From positions 1-30,944 of the IMG/VR virus record IMGVR_UViG_3300025326_000147: a stretch of 30,944 bases of DNA; one strand, given 5' to 3'. The notes beneath the pieces were generated by a model that was not told where the DNA came from, searched no databases, and was given only the letters and a program-made list of their open reading frames with translations. How positions within the stretch are numbered: the stretch's first letter is position 1; every line of letters begins with the position of its first letter. The position numbers were made by a program, and so were the translations under genes. Shown in pieces: positions 5,562-12,807 of this stretch. Source of the stretch: a virus.

Positions 5562-8068
5562 CCCTGCCCTGACTCCCTTCTTCTCGCACCTGGCACGGTA
5601 GCAGGCGCGGTGTTAGCAGTCGTGCCCGTGGCTGCCTGGAGAGCGGCCAGGACGGCGGCACCGGCTCTCTGCGCGAGGGCCTCGGCATCCTCCGGGCTCG
5701 CGATGGTGTTGCCAGTGATCGTGATCTGGATGCTGATCGGGCCAGTGGGGGCGGGCGCTGGGCCGGTCGTGCCTCCTGCCAGCCCGGCGATCGTCGCGGC
5801 GGTCAGCCCGACCACCGGGACCGTCGTTCCAGGTCCGGGAATCATCCCGAAGGGCAGGGCACCCTCGGCGGTGACGGTTGTCGCTCCTGCCACGGAAACT
5901 CCGGCAGCTATCATCGCGGCGAGTTCTCTAGGCACGGAGGTAACAGTGGCTGCGCCACCCTTGGCGAGCGTCTCCTTCTGCTTGACCTCGGCCTCGAGCT
6001 GCTTCACGTTGCGCTCCCGTAGCGCCACCTCAGCGGTCAGCCCCTCGACGGCCGCCCGGCTGGCACGGATGCCGGCTGCCGCGGCACCGAACGTCATCTC
6101 GTCCTGACTCTTGGCGAGGGCGTTCAACTGGCGATGCATCTCGGCGTAACCAGCACTGGCCGAGCCTTCGATCTGTTGCTGTAGGCGCAGCCGCTTCAGC
6201 TCCGCATCGATGCTCCGGGGCGGCCCTCGTCTCGCCAGCCTGTCGAGCTGCTTCTGTGCCTTCTGGCCCTCGAGTTCGGCAATCCGTAGCGACGTCGCCC
6301 CCATCTGGTTGGCGAGGGCCGTCTCGCCGATCAGCGGCGCTGACACGTAGCGATCGAGCTCGCTCTTCGCGGCAGAGAGAGAATTCTTAGCCTCGGAGGC
6401 TGATTCCTTGGCAGCATCCAGAGATGTCTTGAGCCTGTCAATCGCCTTAGCCGACGTGTCCGCCGCTGCCGCCGTTCCGGCTGCCACTGGTGATGCCGTT
6501 GGCGTTGGTATCGCGCTAGGCGACACCGCGAAGATGCCGGCGACCGCTGCCCGGAACTGGTCCGCGCCACTCTGCGTCTTATCCGCCGCTGCCTGGACAC
6601 CAGTACCCGCCTCGCCGAGTCCGGCGGTCAGTCCGACAGCCCAGCTCCGAGCCGTCTCAATCTGGTCGGTCAGCCCAGCGGCGAAGTCGATGCCCACCGC
6701 CTTGAACAGCATCCGAATCAGATTGATCGTCGCGGTCACGCCGGCGGCGAAGATGTTGACGACGCCTGTCCAGAGCACCCGTGCCAGCCCCAGGACGTCA
6801 GTTCCGACCGCTCCCCAGTCGCCACGGATGATGTCGAGAGCGATCTTGACGATACTGACGATCGCAGTCACCACCGTCGTGTAATAAGTCGCGATCGCGT
6901 TCCAAGTGGTCTGTATCGTACTGATGATCGCCGCCCCGTTCGTCTGCCAGAACGTAGTCAGCGCCTGCCCCGCGCCGGCAAGACTCGGCCCGAGTGTTGC
7001 CAGGAGGTCAATGATGCCGCCAATGGCTGAGATGATGGTGTCACTTGCCGACCTCGCCAGATCGGCCATGCTCTCGAAGCCGACCATGCCAGCCAGCCTG
7101 TCTCCGATGCCTCCAGTAGCCGTCAACCCCGTGGCGATCTGCTGGCCGAAGTTGACGACCGCGCTGGACATCCTCGACAAGCCAGACATGAACGCGCTGA
7201 AGTCAGCGCTCATCAGGAAGTCCGCGAACCGCACCGCGCCGTCCCTGAGCACGTCGAAGAACGGCCGGAAGCCCCGCGCGATGCCCATGTTTAACGAGTC
7301 GGCGATGTTGGACACCGCGCCAGTGAAGGTCCGGCTCTGAGCCTCCATCATTCCGCCGAACCGTCGGCCGGCGTAGTCCTGGAACGCCTTGAGCATCACG
7401 GTAGCCGGGATCGTTCGAGCCTCGACTCGCGCCATAGCTGTCGATACGTCCGTGCCGATGGCTTGCGCCAGGGCTTCCCAGGCAGGGACACCCGCCTCGA
7501 TAAGCTGGTTCATCTCCTGGGTCGCGACGTTCCCCTTGCCGCGCATCTGACCGAGGGCAGTCGTGATGCGGTCCACCGTCGCGGCTCCGCCACCCAGGCC
7601 GGCGGCAGCGTTCCCGACAGCAGTAAGCAGCGGGATCACCTCGCCAGAGCTGAAGCCAAAAGCCATCATCCGCCGGCTGGCGGTGACGAGGTCGGGGAAC
7701 TCAAACGGCGTCTTCTGGGCGAAGGTCGCCAACTGAGCTAGGAACGCCTGAGCTGCCTGACCCGAGCCCAGCATCGTCGTGAATGAGATCGTCGCCTGCT
7801 CTAGCGAGTCATTTGTCCCGACGATAGCCCCTGCCGCGGCCGATGCTCCCTGGCTGAGCAGGTTGTAGATGCCAAGGCCCGCGGTGACACCCCCCGCCAT
7901 GCCGAGCAGTCCCCCGAGGCCACCGCTCGCAGCGGCGCCGGAGCGTTGCACGTTGGCGAGCGGCCCCTGGAGCCCGTTCAGCGCGTTCCTCATCTGGGTC
8001 AGCCCGGCGACGGAGGACGCGATTCCGCTGCTCTGAGCTCTCAGCAGCAGATCGGCGGCTGCGGCCAT
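5558..8068 (-). CDS. Tail tape measure protein
   Basis: This 836-aa protein is the longest in the tail module. The N-terminal third carries the conserved phage tail tape-measure core: about residues 85-235 with TPFEFPDLVTASRRM, GGAATVDRITTALGQM and GNVATQEMNQLIEAG. Hydrophobic helices follow (about 350-470), then a long charged coiled coil (about 540-715) and a Gly/Ala/Pro-rich tail. It lies directly after the frameshifted tail assembly chaperone and before the small tail-tip genes, the standard siphovirus order. At roughly 0.15 nm per residue, 836 residues would set a tail of about 125 nm (an inference from the general rule). No lytic transglycosylase or peptidase motif is evident. A GGGGGG run lies 6 nt before the ATG. 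Confidence 0.92.
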   Translation of the reverse strand: MAAAADLLLRAQSSGIASSVAGLTQMRNALNGLQGPLANVQRSGAAASGGLGGLLGMAGGVTAGLGIYNLLSQGASAAAGAIVGTNDSLEQATISFTTMLGSGQAAQAFLAQLATFAQKTPFEFPDLVTASRRMMAFGFSSGEVIPLLTAVGNAAAGLGGGAATVDRITTALGQMRGKGNVATQEMNQLIEAGVPAWEALAQAIGTDVSTAMARVEARTIPATVMLKAFQDYAGRRFGGMMEAQSRTFTGAVSNIADSLNMGIARGFRPFFDVLRDGAVRFADFLMSADFSAFMSGLSRMSSAVVNFGQQIATGLTATGGIGDRLAGMVGFESMADLARSASDTIISAIGGIIDLLATLGPSLAGAGQALTTFWQTNGAAIISTIQTTWNAIATYYTTVVTAIVSIVKIALDIIRGDWGAVGTDVLGLARVLWTGVVNIFAAGVTATINLIRMLFKAVGIDFAAGLTDQIETARSWAVGLTAGLGEAGTGVQAAADKTQSGADQFRAAVAGIFAVSPSAIPTPTASPVAAGTAAAADTSAKAIDRLKTSLDAAKESASEAKNSLSAAKSELDRYVSAPLIGETALANQMGATSLRIAELEGQKAQKQLDRLARRGPPRSIDAELKRLRLQQQIEGSASAGYAEMHRQLNALAKSQDEMTFGAAAAGIRASRAAVEGLTAEVALRERNVKQLEAEVKQKETLAKGGAATVTSVPRELAAMIAAGVSVAGATTVTAEGALPFGMIPGPGTTVPVVGLTAATIAGLAGGTTGPAPAPTGPISIQITITGNTIASPEDAEALAQRAGAAVLAALQAATGTTANTAPATVPGARRRESGQG

Positions 8069-8071
8069 CGC

Positions 8072-8302
8072 TTACCCCCCCATGCTCGGCAGTCGGCGCA
8101 GGTCTACCTGCTCGCTCGTCTTCGGCTTCGGGATGCTTCCCTTGGCCCTCTCGTATGCCGCATTCTCTCGCTCAGCCTCGCGCTCCCAGTAGGCCAGCCA
8201 GTCCAGCCACTCGTCCCGACTGATGCTCGCTCTCAGCTCCCTGACCGTCCGCCCGAGGGCCAGCGCCAGCCGATGCTCGGTGTCCCTCTCCGGGTCAGCC
8301 TC
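8072..8302 (-). CDS. Frameshift extension of the tail assembly chaperone (gpT-like part)
   Basis: Between the chaperone stop (8295) and the tape measure, another frame stays open for 76 codons to a TAA at 8074-8072. It encodes LALALGRTVRELRASISRDEW, then LDWLAYWEREAERE, then KPKTSEQVDLRRL. This composition (Leu/Arg/Trp helices with a conserved Trp pair) is typical of the second part of gpG/gpGT-type chaperones. It has no good start codon or ribosome binding site of its own, so it is best read as a +1 (or -2) frameshift product of the gene at 8295-8681, giving about 202 aa in all. Confidence 0.75.
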   Translation of the reverse strand, partial: EADPERDTEHRLALALGRTVRELRASISRDEWLDWLAYWEREAERENAAYERAKGSIPKPKTSEQVDLRRLPSMGG

Positions 8303-8681
8303 GAAACCGGGCCTTCGCCGTCTCCAGGGCGTCGGGAGTCAGTCCGGACACGTCGAGGATCGCCGTGATGATCTGCCTGATGATGGCGGCGCTCTTCTTG
8401 ACCAGCACGTCGTACTCGGGCGGCGGGAGCTTCGGGTTGACCGAGGCCCAGAAGATCATCGTCCGCTCGATGCCGTCCGTGTTGACCTCGCCCTTCTTGT
8501 TGGTGTTCCGGTCGTAGATCTGCCTGACCTCCTCGTGGGTCAGGTTGCGGATCACGACGTCGCCGCCCAGGCCAGGTATCGCGACCGTGTACTCCTGGGT
8601 CGGCGGCGCCGCGTGGAGATCCTCCAGAGTCAGAACCTTGCGGGGCTCCTTCCCGGTTAGCTCGGTTGTCTCCTCGCTCAT
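8295..8681 (-). CDS. Tail assembly chaperone, short form
   Basis: The 128-aa acidic protein (MSEETTELTG... ending KARFRG) follows the tail tube gene and precedes the tape measure, the position of gpG-type chaperones that coat the tape measure during assembly. The middle part (VVIRNLTHEEVRQIYDR, then RTMIFWASVNP) resembles XkdN/gp13-like chaperones. ATG at 8681 is preceded by GAGGGAGAG. The end of the ORF overlaps a likely frameshift site, and the next frame encodes the second half. Only a fraction of ribosomes would be expected to shift. Confidence 0.75.
   Translation of the reverse strand: MSEETTELTGKEPRKVLTLEDLHAAPPTQEYTVAIPGLGGDVVIRNLTHEEVRQIYDRNTNKKGEVNTDGIERTMIFWASVNPKLPPPEYDVLVKKSAAIIRQIITAILDVSGLTPDALETAKARFRG
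8301..8309 (-). promoter_or_regulatory. Putative +1 frameshift site CGG-TTT-CGA
   Basis: The zero-frame codons are CGG TTT CGA GGC TGA. A tRNA-Phe (GAA anticodon) decoding TTT can re-pair with TTC one base downstream, which gains a G-C pair and enters the frame of the gpT-like extension. The stop TGA follows two codons later, a layout that favours stalling. A -2 slip reaches the same frame and cannot be excluded; -1 does not. Confidence 0.5.
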
Positions 8682-8703
8682 CTCTCCCTCACTTACCGCT
8701 CTA

Positions 8704-9102
8704 CTAGGCGTGGTAGGTCACTCCGTTTTGATCCGGGGCCAGAGTCAGCGTGAACTTGTCGGGATCCTCGGACGACGCGCTCGGGTTCCACGAGCCCACG
8801 TAGGCCGAGCCGTAGTAGACCTCGCCGGTGCCGTAGAGCATCGCGTCCCAGCCGTAGGCCACGAGGGCCGTCGAGAACGCTAGCGGTGAGAACGTGCCGG
8901 CGATCGTCGGGTCGTACCAACCTTCGAGCTTGACCTCGACGTTCACCGGGCCGGGCAGGTTCGCGGTCTGGTTGCCACCCATCCGGGGCAGGGTCTTGAT
9001 GTCCCGCTTGGCGTTGATGTCGATCGACTGCACGTAGGCGCTGAAGTTCGTCGACCCGGCGCCCCAGTGGAAGGTTGCGACGTTGCCAGTAGAAAAAGCC
9101 AC
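8704..9102 (-). CDS. Major tail tube protein
   Basis: The 132-aa protein begins MAFSTGNVATFHWG and carries NAKRDIKTLPRMGGNQ followed by PVNVEVKLEGWYDPT, a pattern of siphovirus tail tube proteins that pack as hexameric rings (loop, then beta strands with GW). The C-terminal part is beta-rich (FTLTLAPDQNG). GTG at 9102 has a strong AGGAGGT with a 6-nt spacer, consistent with a highly made structural protein. It is placed after the gp10-like protein and before the chaperone. The 67-nt gap upstream has purine-rich motifs but no clear promoter. Confidence 0.8.
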   Translation of the reverse strand: MAFSTGNVATFHWGAGSTNFSAYVQSIDINAKRDIKTLPRMGGNQTANLPGPVNVEVKLEGWYDPTIAGTFSPLAFSTALVAYGWDAMLYGTGEVYYGSAYVGSWNPSASSEDPDKFTLTLAPDQNGVTYHA

Positions 9103-9169
9103 CTGACTACCTCCTAAGTGTCCATGCGCCGATATCCCTCCTTGACTCCACGCTCGCTCTCACTCTCAC

Positions 9170-9646
9170 TCAGTAGGCCGCGAAGGCCCGCTCGACCTCG
9201 ACCGCGACCTTGTTGGCTGAGGCATTAGGCTCCATGCCCAGTCTCGCGAACGCCCGGCGGTGAAACGGGTTGGCCTTGGCCGGGCCGACCGACCTCCGGA
9301 AGATGAACGGCCCGCCGTAGACCGGCTGGAACCTCAGCGCCTTGGCCCGCCTGGCGTAGACCGGCCCTCTCCCCCGAATGACCCAGCCCGTGTACGGTGC
9401 CGCCGACGTGACGGACACGCTGGTCCCGCTCGCCATCTCCTGGGTCCGGTAAGAGATGCCGGCAGCCAGCCTCCCCGACCGCCGCGGCGCCTCGGCTCGG
9501 AGGGCACTGACGTAGCGCCGCCCGATGTCCCGCATGGCGTTCCGCTGGCCGTCAATCAGGGCCTGCGAGGCGCGGGCGAACTTGCCGGCGGCCTCGCGGT
9601 AGCCGACGACCTCGATGTAGACTAGCCGACCGATCCCTGGCGGCAT
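9170..9646 (-). CDS. HK97 gp10-like head-tail protein
   Basis: The 158-aa basic protein has the pattern of HK97 gp10-type/minor tail proteins: an N-terminal helix (AAGKFARASQALIDGQRNAM), then SALRAEAPRRSGRLAAGI (about 47-64) and APYTGWVIRGRGP (83-95), where the AP..(S/T)G.L element is characteristic. ATG at 9646 has GGGAGGGGAG upstream. It lies between the tail-completion protein and tube gene, consistent with a neck or tail-completion role. Basic charge is high (many Arg). Confidence 0.7.
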   Translation of the reverse strand: MPPGIGRLVYIEVVGYREAAGKFARASQALIDGQRNAMRDIGRRYVSALRAEAPRRSGRLAAGISYRTQEMASGTSVSVTSAAPYTGWVIRGRGPVYARRAKALRFQPVYGGPFIFRRSVGPAKANPFHRRAFARLGMEPNASANKVAVEVERAFAAY

Positions 9647-9655
9647 CTCCCCTCC

Positions 9656-10129
9656 CTACCCCGTCAGCCGTTCCCGGGCGCTAACCACTAGCGTGTCCAT
9701 GTGATAGGGAGCGCCTCCCTCCAGCGCCACGATGTCATCGCTCACCTGGGTCCAAGTCACCAGCGCATCAATCGCCGACCCTCCTAGCGTCGGGTTGGAT
9801 AGCACCTGCTGGACGATCGCCCCGTTGTAGGTGTCTAGATCGAGCAGGTCCGTCGCGGGGTCCATCGTGTCCCGCACGTACAGGGAGGCCTCCAGGTTCC
9901 AGGTGTACTCGGCCATCTTCTGTCCGGCTCCCTCGCGGCCGGCGATTCGTCGTCCCTCGCTCCCCTGTCCTCCGGTTCGCCTGTTGGGTGAGACGATGAT
10001 GGCCCGCTCGACGCCGCTGAGGAGCACCCGATTGTCGTAGGCAACTACCGTGCCGTTGCTCAGACTGTCGAAGCCTTCAAGCAGGCGAAGCTGGTCTACC
10101 AGACCGGCGATGACGTTGGCCCGTCCCAT
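9656..10129 (-). CDS. Neck / tail completion protein
   Basis: The 157-aa product starts at ATG 10129, with GGAG 7 nt upstream and the previous gene's stop 4 nt before it. A longer reading to 10240 is an artefact of the overlapping upstream gene. The sequence (MGRANVIAGLVDQLRLLEG, then beta-rich stretches and TWNLEASLYVRD) fits small alpha/beta neck proteins such as tail terminators, which end the tail tube before head attachment. No family was recognised with certainty; position between the connector and the gp10-like gene is the main evidence. Confidence 0.6.
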   Translation of the reverse strand: MGRANVIAGLVDQLRLLEGFDSLSNGTVVAYDNRVLLSGVERAIIVSPNRRTGGQGSEGRRIAGREGAGQKMAEYTWNLEASLYVRDTMDPATDLLDLDTYNGAIVQQVLSNPTLGGSAIDALVTWTQVSDDIVALEGGAPYHMDTLVVSARERLTG

Positions 10130-10133
10130 CGCC

Positions 10134-10664
10134 CTACTCCGCGTCCAGATCGGTCGCTGTAGGCTGCTGGCCGAAGTTGCGCGGGAACCGGGACCGTATC
10201 CTGTCGGTATCGGCGAGGGCGGCGGTACGCCTGGTCTCACTCGACCCGGTCATGTACATCGTCTGAGCGGTGGGTCGGGCCCGGCTGAGCCCAAGGTCCG
10301 CCAGTTTGCCTCCCATGATCCACGGGCGCACCAAGTCGTTGTACTCCTGCTTGAGTTGCACGAGCTTCTGGTCGACCTCCGTGATGCCGCTCCGCGAAGA
10401 AAGCTGCACCATCCGGGCGGTCGCCAGGGCCTGGATCTGCGAGAGGATCGAGATGACCGTGGAGTCGGTCGTCGCCGTCCCGAAGCCGTTGTAGAGCAGG
10501 TCTCCGACGACGCTGTAGTAGCTGTCGGTGATCCACTGCTCGACATCGTTGAGAGGTGGCGTCGTGCTGTCCGTGAACTTGCCCCCCGTCGTCTGCTGCC
10601 GGCAGATGGCCTGGACCCGGTCTAGCACCTCACCGGACCTTGACTCGTAGGCCGTGTAACTCAT
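10134..10664 (-). CDS. Head-tail connector (adaptor) protein
   Basis: The 176-aa protein is mainly helical, with SRSGEVLDRVQAICRQQ, NDVEQWITDSYYSVVGDLL and TEVDQKLVQLKQEYNDLVR, followed by a charged tail. This is the profile of a gp6/DUF4054-type head-tail adaptor that docks on the portal. ATG at 10664 follows a purine-rich GAGAGGAGAG region. It is first in the neck block, which supports the call. It lies 9 kb downstream of the capsid gene, an unusual distance for this type of protein. Confidence 0.6.
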   Translation of the reverse strand: MSYTAYESRSGEVLDRVQAICRQQTTGGKFTDSTTPPLNDVEQWITDSYYSVVGDLLYNGFGTATTDSTVISILSQIQALATARMVQLSSRSGITEVDQKLVQLKQEYNDLVRPWIMGGKLADLGLSRARPTAQTMYMTGSSETRRTAALADTDRIRSRFPRNFGQQPTATDLDAE

Positions 10665-10686
10665 CGCGCGCTCTCCTCTCGCTCTT

Positions 10687-11022
10687 CTAGAAGGCCGCCC
10701 GGACGTTCAGCGTCAGTTCCGAATCCTCAGGGAAGTGGGCCCAGACCGTACCCCGGCCCGCCTTGAAGTAGAAGTCATAAGGACTCAAAGCAGCCTGTAG
10801 ATCAGCGGTGCCCGGCGTCCAGAGCACGCTACCCCCGGCTGTCCCGTTGATGCTGAGATGCCCCGTCAGGTTGTCGGTCATGCTGGTGCCGCCCGCCCGG
10901 TCCTTGAGCCAGAGTTGCACCGTCCCGTAGTTCGTCAGGTTGAAGCCGGCGATGCCCTCCATCAGGCGGAACTGCACGCCATCGGAGGAGCCAACCCGTA
11001 ACGTCAGTTCCGTCTTCGCCAT
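10687..11022 (-). CDS. BppU N-domain-like baseplate or appendage protein
   Basis: The 111-aa protein has the pattern of the DUF2479/BppU N-terminal immunoglobulin-like domain: an opening ELTLRVGSSDGVQFRLMEG, VQLWLKDRAGG, then a G-x-V-x-W-T-P-G-T-A-D and a YFKAGRGTVW strand with an FPED end. In lactococcal phages this domain attaches upper baseplate proteins. It starts in a TGATG overlap with the upstream small membrane protein. A stand-alone domain between appendage and neck genes probably serves as an attachment or cement module. Confidence 0.6.
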   Translation of the reverse strand: MAKTELTLRVGSSDGVQFRLMEGIAGFNLTNYGTVQLWLKDRAGGTSMTDNLTGHLSINGTAGGSVLWTPGTADLQAALSPYDFYFKAGRGTVWAHFPEDSELTLNVRAAF

Positions 11023-11213
11023 CAGGCGCTCTCCTCTTCCCAGTCGATGACGTGCTCAGGCCGTTGTATCTGGACCCAGCGTCCTGACTCCTTCACGTCT
11101 GCCCAGCACCGGACCGAGCCGATCAGGAGTCGGTAGGCGGTCACGCTGCTGCCAAGCAGCAGGGCCAAGAGGGGTATCACTGCTGCTGTCAGCAATGCCG
11201 CCGTTATACTCAT
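11022..11213 (-). CDS. Small single-span membrane protein
   Basis: ATG at 11213 lies 5 nt after the stop of the VTQ gene, giving 63 aa. Residues 3-30 (ITAALLTAAVIPLLALLLGS and onward) form one membrane helix, and the C-terminal 30 residues are hydrophilic and acidic (WEEES). Size and topology resemble a small holin or a phage membrane protein, but no lysis genes are adjacent. A longer reading to 11336 overlaps the VTQ gene and lacks support. Confidence 0.55.
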   Translation of the reverse strand: MSITAALLTAAVIPLLALLLGSSVTAYRLLIGSVRCWADVKESGRWVQIQRPEHVIDWEEESA

Positions 11214-11218
11214 CGCCG

Positions 11219-11449
11219 TTATAACCCAATCCCAACAGCGAGGCCGAATTGACTGGCCCCTGATGCGGACCCGCTTACAACATCTGGCACCGGAGTCGGG
11301 TCGTACAGCACCTCGAGCACCACCTGGGTGACCCACTGGCTGGCAGCTGCGGTGTACAGCACCTCCACCGGCGCCTGGGTGACCCGCTGACTCGCGGCGT
11401 CGGTGTACAGGACCTCTGCCGGTGTCTGGGTAACGCGCTGCCCTGCCAT
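11219..11449 (-). CDS. VTQ-repeat small protein, copy A
   Basis: The 76-aa protein has MAG, three 17-residue Q(R/W)VTQ...EVLY units (residues 4-54) and a C-terminal extension rich in Gly/Ser/Val. It starts immediately after the stop of the LamG-like gene. The paralogue at 1009-1206 has the same units in a different order (QR-QR-QW here; QR-QW-QR there) and an unrelated tail. It may be an accessory of the LamG-like protein, since the pair was duplicated together. Function is not known. Confidence 0.6.
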   Translation of the reverse strand: MAGQRVTQTPAEVLYTDAASQRVTQAPVEVLYTAAASQWVTQVVLEVLYDPTPVPDVVSGSASGASQFGLAVGIGL

Positions 11450-11464
11450 TTAGGTGTCCATCCT
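11401..11464. repeat. 64-bp exact repeat (copy A) shared with 1158-1221
   Basis: This covers the beginning of the VTQ gene and the final codons of the LamG-like gene, identical in all 64 positions to 1158-1221. The two copies are 10,243 bp apart in direct orientation. Confidence 0.95.
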
Positions 11465-12505
11465 GATGCCCGCTTCGAGGGCGTTGACAATCGTCGGCGT
11501 CCAGGGCGTTGTATCTGGATGTGTGCCCCAGATCTCCTGATGGTTCGAGTAGCCATCCAGCAGGCTGAAGTCCTTGTTGCGGTCATAGTCGGTTGCCGTA
11601 CGTCTGGCGAAGACGTCGAGCAGCTTGGTGCCCGCATCGTCCTTTCGGGCAACGCAGTTCATCGCCACGGCCTTGACGGTGCCGACCGAGCCCATACTCC
11701 CGAACGTCCAGGATGATCTGTGATCGACAGTGTTGTCGGAGAGGTAGGTCGTGTCCCCGTCCTGGAGTGCCTCGTCTACCGCCTTGTAATCGGCGTCGAC
11801 GCCGGCGCCGTTGCGCGTCCAGTTGCCGGTGTAGTTACCGTCCGCCGCAGCGTAGAGTGCCTTGACTCGGCAGTCGCCGAGGAAGTCATTAAAGGGAGCG
11901 CCCTGGGTTGCCGTAGCATCCACACCGTCCTCTATGTAGATGTCGTCGAAGTCGTAGGTGCAGGCATTGGCAAAGGTGACACCCAAGCCCACGGTGTCGG
12001 CGGTGGCGTTGGCGGTCTCCTTTGTATCCAAACTGCCAGAGTTACTGTATATCTCTATTCCGTTGACTTTGACCACGACCGTTCCGGCCCCGGCACTGTC
12101 GGAGATAGTGACCTTGAACGCAACGTGGTATTGCGTGCCCTGGCTGAGAGCGCCGAATGGCCCCGCGATAGTAGTGCCGTTGCGACTGATAATAAGGGTG
12201 CCATCGGTCTGGACCCTGAGGCTGCACTGCTCAGTGGCACCGTCGAAGAGCCTGATCTGTGGCCCGAGCTGACCGGCGTAGAGAGTGAACTTCAGCGCAC
12301 CGCCAACGACCCAGGATGCTTGAGCCCCAAAATACTTTTTGAGGATGCATTCCGAGTTGGGAGCGGCAATCCGCAGGCTCTGAGTTGCATAGCGACCATT
12401 ACCAGCGGAGATTGAGACACCAGAGATGTTCACTGCACTAGTCCACTTTTGTAGTACGTCGGCCGTCACGTAGCCGTCGAAGCTGTCGACGAAGCGGAGT
12501 GTCAT
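11450..12505 (-). CDS. LamG/concanavalin-like lectin-fold tail appendage protein
   Basis: The 351-aa protein opens with RFVDSFDGYVTADVLQKWT, the typical start of phage concanavalin A-like (LamG) proteins. A jelly-roll pattern follows: LRVQTDGTLIISRNGT, YHVAFKVTISD and TVVVKVNGIEIY (about 95-170), then YDFDDIYIEDG (about 190-200). The last 150 residues form a second, less clear domain ending NALEAGIRMDT. ATG at 12505 has AGGAGG upstream. One line counted (12001-12060) is 48% G+C, lower than most genes here. A glycan-binding or cell-attachment role is inferred from the fold. The 3' end is duplicated at 1207-1262. Confidence 0.7.
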   Translation of the reverse strand: MTLRFVDSFDGYVTADVLQKWTSAVNISGVSISAGNGRYATQSLRIAAPNSECILKKYFGAQASWVVGGALKFTLYAGQLGPQIRLFDGATEQCSLRVQTDGTLIISRNGTTIAGPFGALSQGTQYHVAFKVTISDSAGAGTVVVKVNGIEIYSNSGSLDTKETANATADTVGLGVTFANACTYDFDDIYIEDGVDATATQGAPFNDFLGDCRVKALYAAADGNYTGNWTRNGAGVDADYKAVDEALQDGDTTYLSDNTVDHRSSWTFGSMGSVGTVKAVAMNCVARKDDAGTKLLDVFARRTATDYDRNKDFSLLDGYSNHQEIWGTHPDTTPWTPTIVNALEAGIRMDT

Positions 12506-12546
12506 GTTTCCTCCTCACTACCTAACAGGCAATGCCTGCAGCCTTA

Positions 12547-12789
12547 CTAGTAGAACCCGATGAATGCCGTGGCACTCGTGCCCGTCGCATTGATCCGCCT
12601 GAGGACGAGCGGGTGAATGATGCCAGCGGCAAGAGCACTCCCTGGGATGGTGACAGTTGCCCCCGCTGCTGTCACAGCTACGATCGTCCCCGCAGTAGCG
12701 AACGCGATGCCGCGCGTTGTATGACTGAAGTTGCTGGTGTCGTGAGCCGAGATCGTGAACGGAATCCCCGGATCCTGCCTGCTAGCCAT
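12547..12789 (-). CDS. Spike-base-like small structural protein
   Basis: The 80-aa protein has T-R-G-I-A-F-A-T-A-G-T, TVTIPGSALAAGIIHP and RRINATGTSATAFIGFY, matching the pattern of small phage proteins ending RVxATGTTA, some of which are annotated as spike base proteins (RCAP_Rcc01079 family). It is beta-rich and has no membrane segment. AAGGAGA lies upstream of the ATG at 12789. It is situated between the GT4 gene and the LamG-like gene, which fits an appendage-attachment role. Confidence 0.6.
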   Translation of the reverse strand: MASRQDPGIPFTISAHDTSNFSHTTRGIAFATAGTIVAVTAAGATVTIPGSALAAGIIHPLVLRRINATGTSATAFIGFY

Positions 12790-12807
12790 CGTCTGTTCTC
12801 CTTGCCG

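Noticed and set aside
12526-12538. Interrupted palindrome CAGGCA-A-TGCCTG between two genes
   Set aside because: The 1-nt centre cannot form a hairpin and there is no promoter nearby, so an operator role is not supported.
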